From: Deltaproteobacteria bacterium
GTDB taxonomy: Bacteria > Desulfobacterota > Binatia > UBA1149 > JAJCZL01
NCBI GenBank assembly: GCA_029262415.1
Contig: JAJCZL010000012.1
Location: 17,358-81,357, forward strand
Length of the DNA stretch: 64,000 nucleotides
Direction of reading: 5' to 3'
Shown: positions 59,341 through 64,000 of the stretch, piece by piece
Layout: every line of letters begins with the position of its first letter
Numbering within the stretch: position 1 is the first letter of the stretch
The notes under the pieces: model-generated
What the model was told of the DNA's origin: nothing
Seen by the model: the letters and a program-made list of their open reading frames with translations, nothing else
Databases searched by the model: none
Made by a program: the position numbers and the translations under genes

Positions 59341-60111
59341 TCAGAGCGAGAACGGCGGCAGCTGCAAGTACAACGCGATCAGCGCGGGGCCGCCGAGCAT
59401 ATAGACGAAGGAGCCTAAGGCGAGAAACGGCCCGAAGGGGATTTCCATGCCGAAGCCCTGGCGCTTGGAGATGACCATCGCAAGGCCGATCACGCTGCCC
59501 GCCAGCGAGCCGATCATCAGTGTGAACAAGACTGCTTCCCAGCCCTGAAAACCGCCGATCATTGCCAGCAGCTTTACGTCGCCGAGCCCCATGCCTTCGT
59601 GGTGGCGCAGGGCTTGGTAGGCCCACGCGACGGCCCAGAGCAATCCGCCCCCTACGGCAATGCCGATCAGCGATTGCCATACGCTGATGTGCCCGACCAC
59701 GTAGGCCATCGCCGGCGCGATCAAGATGGAGGGCAGGGTGATCTTGTCGGGGATGATGTAGTAGTCGATGTCTATGAAAGTGACGACGATCAGGGCGGCG
59801 GCGAGCAGAAAATACAGCACGAGTTCGAGCGGCGGCAGACCCGTGCGCACCAGCAACAACGCCGCCAACGCGGTCAACGCCTCGACCAGCGGATAGCGCG
59901 CCGAAATCTCTTTTCGGCAGCTGCGGCAGCGGCCGCGCAACGCGATGTAGCTGAGCAGGGGGATGTTGTCGTACCAGCGTATTTCTGTATCGCAGGCCCT
60001 GCAGTGAGAGGACGGAAGAACGATGGATTCAGCGTGGGGGAGCCGAACGATGCAGACATTCAAGAAGCTGCCCACGCTGAGTCCGAAAAGGATTGCGAAG
60101 AAGTCGATCAT
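59341..60111 (-). CDS. pilD: Type IV prepilin peptidase
   Basis: 256 residues with about eight helices. The N-terminal methylase domain has the four-cysteine module CRACDTEIRWYDNIPLLSYI and GRCRSC. The peptidase aspartates are in TFIDIDYYIIPD and GMGLGDVKLLAMIGG (GxGD). It cleaves prepilin leaders and methylates the new N-terminus at the inner membrane. The four minor pilins at 32.7-34.4 kb and the pilin at 60.2 kb would be its substrates. It lies downstream of pilB-pilC-pilin in the same direction, with 113 bp before it. Confidence 0.96.
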   Translation of the reverse strand: MIDFFAILFGLSVGSFLNVCIVRLPHAESIVLPSSHCRACDTEIRWYDNIPLLSYIALRGRCRSCRKEISARYPLVEALTALAALLLVRTGLPPLELVLYFLLAAALIVVTFIDIDYYIIPDKITLPSILIAPAMAYVVGHISVWQSLIGIAVGGGLLWAVAWAYQALRHHEGMGLGDVKLLAMIGGFQGWEAVLFTLMIGSLAGSVIGLAMVISKRQGFGMEIPFGPFLALGSFVYMLGGPALIALYLQLPPFSL

Positions 60112-60224
60112 GGTGCGTGACTGATCCGTAGATTGTGCGTTTCATCGCACTTGACCGCAACTTTTGCCGGCGCGGTTGGGCGGGTGCCGATGATCTGCGC
60201 CGGGCGCCGCCGGGTTGCACGGCG

Positions 60225-60632
60225 CTAGCCCCCGGTCTCGGTCTTGGTCAGCGGCGGCCGCGCGGCGCTGTTCCAGGCAAAACGGTGGCGGCCGCCGGGA
60301 TGGCTGGCAGCCGCTGAGAAAGCTGCGAGATCGGCGCTTTGGATGCGGATATCGACGCCGTCGGAGCTGGTAAACCCGGTCAGCTCATCGATCTGTGCGG
60401 CGTAGTGCTCGTTTGCAACCCGGTAAAGCTCCTGGGCGGCCGCGAGGTTGCGTAGGTCTTGCTGGGAGCGCGAGTCGTAGGCCACCGCGCGGAAATCGGC
60501 GAATCGTGGGATCGCAACCGCCGCCATGATCGCGATGATGGTGATCGCCGCGAGTATCTCCATGAGGGTGAAGCCGCCCTCGGTGCTGCCGTGGCGCGCG
60601 CGCCCGTGTGTGTTTGTCCGCTGATTTTGCAT
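60225..60632 (-). CDS. Type IV pilin/type II pseudopilin
   Basis: 135 residues. A 20-residue leader ends in the peptidase glycine before FTLMEILAAITIIAIMAAVA, with Glu at mature position 5 and the standard pilin helix. The globular part (about 75 residues) starts FADFRAVAYDSRSQQDLRNL and ends in a Pro/Thr tail. It is probably the major pilin, or a GspG-like pseudopilin; lack of clear calcium-site residues leaves it open. It sits 6 bp after the pilC stop. Confidence 0.9.
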   Translation of the reverse strand: MQNQRTNTHGRARHGSTEGGFTLMEILAAITIIAIMAAVAIPRFADFRAVAYDSRSQQDLRNLAAAQELYRVANEHYAAQIDELTGFTSSDGVDIRIQSADLAAFSAAASHPGGRHRFAWNSAARPPLTKTETGG

Positions 60633-60638
60633 CGTCAG

Positions 60639-61712
60639 TTACCCCGCTGCGAGAATCGCCGATGAGCCGAGAATCGGTTGATAAAGGCCGAGTGCACCGA
60701 AACCGACGGCCACAGCCATGGCGATGACGGCGGCCGGTTCGGCGGCTTTGCTGAGCGCCGAGAGTGTTTCTTGGTATTCGCCTTGGGCGATCATCGACAT
60801 GCGCCGTAGCGTTTCCGCGTAACCGCCGCCGGCTTCGGCTGCGCGCAATAGCCCGGCGTCGATACCGGTTGGGTCGATAGCGGCGCTTGCCAGCGCAGCG
60901 GCGGGTCGCACTCCCTTGAGAACCCGCTCTTGTACACGCACGAAGCGTGCACGCAGCGCGCGGTTCTCGATCGTTGCTGCGACCAGACCCAACGCTTCGG
61001 CCATGTCGGTTCCCGCCTCCAAAACGGCAGCCAATACCCGATAGGCGCTTGAACGGGTGCCCGCACGAACCAGCCCGCCAAGGATCGGCACCGCCAGCAG
61101 CAAGGCGTCGGTGTGTTCGCGTGCTCTTGCGTTGCTGCGCCGTGCGGTCGCCGTTGCCGCCGCGGCGACGCACAGCAGTATCAACGCCGCAGGTCCGTAA
61201 GTGACGACTGTTCGTCCGAACGCGATCAAGCCGGTGGTCGTCAGTGGCAGCGCGGTGCCGCTGTTTTCATACATAGACGTCGTCGCGGGCAGCACAAAGA
61301 CCGAGATCACGCACAGCACGGCAAGCGCGGTGGTCATGAGGAAACAGGGATAAGCGAGCGCTGAGACCAGCCGTTTACGCTCACAGACGGATCGCTGCAT
61401 TTGCTCGTCGAGCACCTCGAGCGCCTTGGCCAGAGACCCGCAGCGCTCACCCGCACTGATGATTGCCAACTCATGGGCTGCCAATACCGGGCAACAGCGG
61501 CTAAGCGCGCGCTCGAGCGATAATCCGCGCCTTACGAGTTGGGACACCCGCGCGAGAACCCGCGCCGAGGGGCCCCCGCAGTCGGCGCCAATCTGTAGCG
61601 CTTCAGAGGTACTCAGGCCGGCGCGGCAGAGATATGCGAGGCGACCTATCGCCTCGCTCGCGCTGCGGCGGTCGCGCCTGGAGGGCCGTCTCATTCGCGA
61701 ACGCGCGCTCAT
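60639..61712 (-). CDS. pilC: PilC/GspF inner-membrane platform protein
   Basis: 357 residues. Two repeated GspF domains are visible: the first with LAYLCRAGLSTSEALQIG, the second with YRVLAAVLEAGTDMAEALGL and RVQERVLKGVRPAAALASAA. Membrane helices follow each (LVSALAYPCFLMTTALAVLC; ALILLCVAAAATATA; the C-terminus). It is the platform on which the ATPase works. The start overlaps the pilB stop as ATGA. The N-terminal region is short and basic compared with typical PilC. Confidence 0.92.
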   Translation of the reverse strand: MSARSRMRRPSRRDRRSASEAIGRLAYLCRAGLSTSEALQIGADCGGPSARVLARVSQLVRRGLSLERALSRCCPVLAAHELAIISAGERCGSLAKALEVLDEQMQRSVCERKRLVSALAYPCFLMTTALAVLCVISVFVLPATTSMYENSGTALPLTTTGLIAFGRTVVTYGPAALILLCVAAAATATARRSNARAREHTDALLLAVPILGGLVRAGTRSSAYRVLAAVLEAGTDMAEALGLVAATIENRALRARFVRVQERVLKGVRPAAALASAAIDPTGIDAGLLRAAEAGGGYAETLRRMSMIAQGEYQETLSALSKAAEPAAVIAMAVAVGFGALGLYQPILGSSAILAAG

Positions 61713-62899
61713 GCCGAGCTCTCAGGAAGCGGACACACCGAGACGACATCGGCGATGTCGGCGTCCAAGCGTGCGGCTGCGGCCAGACCCGAGGCGATCA
61801 GAGTCGGCGAGGCGGCCGCGCTTGGCGTAGCTGGAGACCAAAGCTCAAACACCGCGAGCCGACCGGCCGAGCCACGTCCGCCGCAGGCACTACAGCCGCC
61901 CGAGCGCGCGAGGCGCTCGGGTGGGCGCAGACCGCAGGCTGTAAACAGTTTTCGTTCCGCGCCGCTCGGCTCACGTCGGCTCTTGCATTGCTCGCAAAGC
62001 CGACGCAGCAGCCGCTGCGCGATCACCAAAGAAACCGTTGCTGCGACTAGGTGTGAGGGCACACCCATGTCGATCAGCCGCGTCACTGCTTGGCGCGCAT
62101 CGGAGGTGTGTAGGGTACTCAAAACCAGGTGACCGGTTAGAGCCGCGCGGCACGCAATGCGCGCACTTTCGGTGTCGCGCATCTCGCCGACCAGTATTAC
62201 GTCGGGATCCTGGCGCAGCAGTGCGCGCAGTATCGTCGCGAAGTCGCGACCGACGTCGTCGTCTACAGATATGCGGGTTACGCCGGGTACGTCGGATTCG
62301 ACCGGATCCTCTACGGTGACGACCGAACGCTCAGGGCGAGTGAGGTGTGCGAGGGATGCAAACAGCGTGGTGCTCTTACCCGCACCGGTCGGGCCGGTCG
62401 CAAGCACCAGCCCGTTGGCAGCGCCGAGTGCAGCGCTGAGTACGCCAAGTTGCGGCGCGGACATGCCGAGCCGTTCGAGTGCGAGGGGGGCGTGGTCTTT
62501 TCGCAGTAGGCGCAGAACTATCTTCTCGCCGCCGACTGCGGGTAAAAACGATGCGCGGACCTCACAGGTGCGGCCACCGATGGTGGTCGCCGAGAACGCT
62601 CCGTCTTGCGGCAGGTGCTTGGCGGCCAGGTCTGCTCCGGCCATCAAGCGGATGCGTGTCAGCATCGGCGCCACCAGCGAGAGCGGAGGCGAGGGCAGCG
62701 CGTGCAGGTGTCCGTCGATGCGCACGCGAATCGATAGCCCGGCATTTGTCGACTCGAGGTGCAGGTCGGATGCGCCGGCTTCGAGCGCCTGGGCAAGTGT
62801 GCGTTCTACCATCCGTACCGCGGGCGCGGTTGCTTCGGCTGCCACGCCGAGCGCGGTTCTCGCAGAGTTCCGGCCGGCTGCGGGTGTTGCCGTAATCAC
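61709..62899 (-). CDS. pilB: PilB/GspE-type assembly ATPase without the N-terminal domain
   Basis: 396 residues from GTG 62899. Walker A is TGPTGAGKSTTLFASL, the Asp box VVTVEDPVESDVPGVTRI, Walker B RQDPDVILVGEMRDTESA and the His box GHLVLSTLHTSDA. A zinc knuckle is formed by CEQCKS and CSACGGRG. The usual N-terminal GspE-N domain is missing and the C-terminal part ends in an Ala/Ser-rich tail. It powers pilus or pseudopilus assembly. It is the first gene of pilB-pilC-pilin-pilD. The ATPase diverges from the hypothetical at 63132, with a 230-bp gap that should hold the promoters. Confidence 0.94.
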   Translation of the reverse strand: MITATPAAGRNSARTALGVAAEATAPAVRMVERTLAQALEAGASDLHLESTNAGLSIRVRIDGHLHALPSPPLSLVAPMLTRIRLMAGADLAAKHLPQDGAFSATTIGGRTCEVRASFLPAVGGEKIVLRLLRKDHAPLALERLGMSAPQLGVLSAALGAANGLVLATGPTGAGKSTTLFASLAHLTRPERSVVTVEDPVESDVPGVTRISVDDDVGRDFATILRALLRQDPDVILVGEMRDTESARIACRAALTGHLVLSTLHTSDARQAVTRLIDMGVPSHLVAATVSLVIAQRLLRRLCEQCKSRREPSGAERKLFTACGLRPPERLARSGGCSACGGRGSAGRLAVFELWSPATPSAAASPTLIASGLAAAARLDADIADVVSVCPLPESSA

Positions 62900-63131
62900 G
62901 GCTCGGAGGCTAAGGCCGCGTCGGCTGTTGCGTCAATGCCGGAGCTGTAATGAGTGCAGGAGATGCGCCTGGCTATGCGCCTTGCTGTGCGCCGGCGAGC
63001 CGGGCGCAACAATCGCGCTCGAACGTGAATCGCGGCCTAAACGCCGTCGAGTTTTTGACGTTTTCGCAGCGGCGACCGCGTATGCTCAATACGGGTATAA
63101 GCCCGCGTAATTGACGGGGAGACGGAGTTTC

Positions 63132-63668
63132 ATGAGGGAATTTATTAGACGGATTCTCGGATCCGAAAAGCTTGCAGTCAAGGTAGCGTGTTCGCAGCAA
63201 GAAGCGGTAAAGCGGCTGAAGGTTAACATCGAGACCAATATGCGGAAAGCGACAACCGGACGTCCTTCTTTCGGGCGCGTATCATCGGTGCGCGTTACAT
63301 TCGCGATGTACCGGCCGTCACTACCGAGCGCCTTCCGTTGGTATTTTGACGGGACGATCAAACCTGTGGAGGGTGTTTTACTCTTAGAGGGTGAGCTCGC
63401 GCTTTCGCGGTTCTCGAAATGGTTTTTCGGCGTTTGGCTCGTGTTTACGGTTCTGGTCGGGGCTCTCTCGGCAGCAGAGGCGCTCGCGGGCGGGTTCTCT
63501 AGTGCAAGTTTGGGGATGACCGGCACCGGCATCCACGCCCAAGCCTTCTTTGTGATGCTCGCGTTCGGCGGCGCCGCACTGATCGTTCCCGGCCTGCTCC
63601 GAGTTCCGAAGGACGTTGCCGAGATGCGTGCGGTGATCGAACGTAGCTTCAAGGGCGCGACCGCCTAG
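63132..63668 (+). CDS. Hypothetical protein with two membrane helices
   Basis: 178 residues from ATG 63132, with GGAG upstream. The N-terminal 100 residues are soluble and basic (MREFIRRILGSEKLAVKVAC, GRVSSVRVTFAMYRP, YFDGTIKPVEGVLLLEGELA). Two hydrophobic stretches follow, FFGVWLVFTVLVGALSAAEA and FFVMLAFGGAALIVPGLL. No family recognised. It diverges from the pilus operon. Confidence 0.7.
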   Translation: MREFIRRILGSEKLAVKVACSQQEAVKRLKVNIETNMRKATTGRPSFGRVSSVRVTFAMYRPSLPSAFRWYFDGTIKPVEGVLLLEGELALSRFSKWFFGVWLVFTVLVGALSAAEALAGGFSSASLGMTGTGIHAQAFFVMLAFGGAALIVPGLLRVPKDVAEMRAVIERSFKGATA

Positions 63669-63737
63669 GGAATCTTTGCACAAGTGACTGAGCGGACCGA
63701 TCATCGTTCCGCCGGTGTACTTTGCGCCGAGTTATGC

Positions 63738-63755
63738 ACATTCCGCGCGGAATGT
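63738..63755. repeat. 18-bp palindrome, copy 2
   Basis: ACATTCCGCGCGGAATGT is a perfect palindrome; the two bases before it (GC) also match the copy at 28380, so the shared string is 20 bases. It lies between the hypothetical gene at 63132 and a transposase fragment. Confidence 0.85.
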
Positions 63756-63799
63756 AGCGCGGTTTCAGCTCGCGGAAGGTAGCCGGCCGGCGCTACTCG

Positions 63800-63949
63800 G
63801 CCTTTGCAGTCCGTCCCCACGGGCAGCTTCATGTCCAGCAACGGCTTCTACGGTATCACCGCGTCCATCTCGGCGAGAAATCGCTCCCGGCGCGTTACCT
63901 TTCCTTTCTGACTCCACGCTACCGACGCGAACCTACGCTGCTCACCCAT
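63800..63949 (-). pseudogene. IS5-like transposase N-terminus with premature stop
   Basis: From ATG 63949 the minus strand reads MGEQRRFASVAWSQKGKVTR then RERFLAEMDAVIP, matching the N-terminus of IS5-family transposases. The next codon, where a Trp is expected, is TAG. A few more codons (KPLLDMKLP) follow before the similarity fades. No catalytic domain remains in the window, so this is IS debris. Confidence 0.65.
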
Positions 63950-64000
63950 CGCCCAACCTCCTCACGAGTCGCTCGACTTACGTACTTACTCTCATTTTGA

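Noticed and set aside
1-64000. CRISPR arrays, rRNA or tRNA genes, riboswitches and prophage
   Set aside because: I saw no regularly spaced repeats, no tRNA-like T-loop with acceptor stem, no known riboswitch core and no phage structural genes.

Overview
This is a 64 kb stretch of a GC-rich bacterial chromosome, gene-dense on both strands, with many 4-bp ATGA/GTGA/TTGA gene overlaps and frequent GTG/TTG starts. I see no rRNA, tRNA, CRISPR array or prophage. The housekeeping content (rpoD, proS, pyrF, metG, holB, tmk, pabB/pabC, paired moeA, fur, tatD), a split type II secretion/type IV pilus gene set, paired acyl-CoA dehydrogenases and secreted proteins with Thr-rich TTTTTLP linkers suggest an uncultured Gram-negative lineage of deltaproteobacterial grade, possibly Candidatus Binatota. 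That placement is an inference from protein style only.

Layout. 1-7.7 kb: a cut-off CNNM/DUF21 membrane protein, an alpha/beta hydrolase, a VOC protein, pabB-pabC, a PDZ protein whose HtrA-like domain has lost its catalytic triad, and an MFS transporter. 7.7-13 kb: an ExeA-type ATPase with a GspB-type partner, then a sulfatase-fold hydrolase. 13-26 kb: a core block of rpoD, a flippase-like protein, ROK kinase, proS, pyrF, two moeA genes, a nitrilase, phaR-hypothetical-fur and tatD. 26-29 kb: a lipoprotein, a decayed toxin-antitoxin locus with an intact operator, a transposase fragment, a 20-bp palindrome and a small exported protein with a clear terminator. 29.5-34.5 kb: four minor pilin genes running into tmk-holB-metG. 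34.5-42.8 kb: two acyl-CoA dehydrogenases, GDPD, a 44-residue zinc-ribbon protein, patatin and PAP2 proteins, and a DUF362/terpene-cyclase-fold pair.

42.9-54.7 kb is the accessory part. It holds an exported esterase with a Thr linker, a Cys-rich exported protein with a glycosidase-like domain, an exosortase E/CPBP protease fusion whose gene overlaps its single VPEID-CTERM cargo, a methyltransferase, transposase debris, an M12-type metalloprotease with dockerin-like repeats, an ICMT-like methyltransferase and a stand-alone RelA/SpoT synthetase. 54.9-63.7 kb returns to ordinary genes: hydrolase, M48 protease, DUF420, enoyl-CoA hydratase family, MAPEG and a prepilin peptidase-pilin-PilC-PilB block. 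The right edge carries transposase debris and a second copy of the palindrome.

The strongest candidate for a distinctive system is the exosortase E/VPEID-CTERM pair at 47.9-49.85 kb: a sorting enzyme fused to a CAAX-type protease, with one tiny aromatic and Cys-containing cargo and no exopolysaccharide genes nearby. Exosortase E and VPEID-CTERM are named families, so what is unusual is the setting and the cargo.
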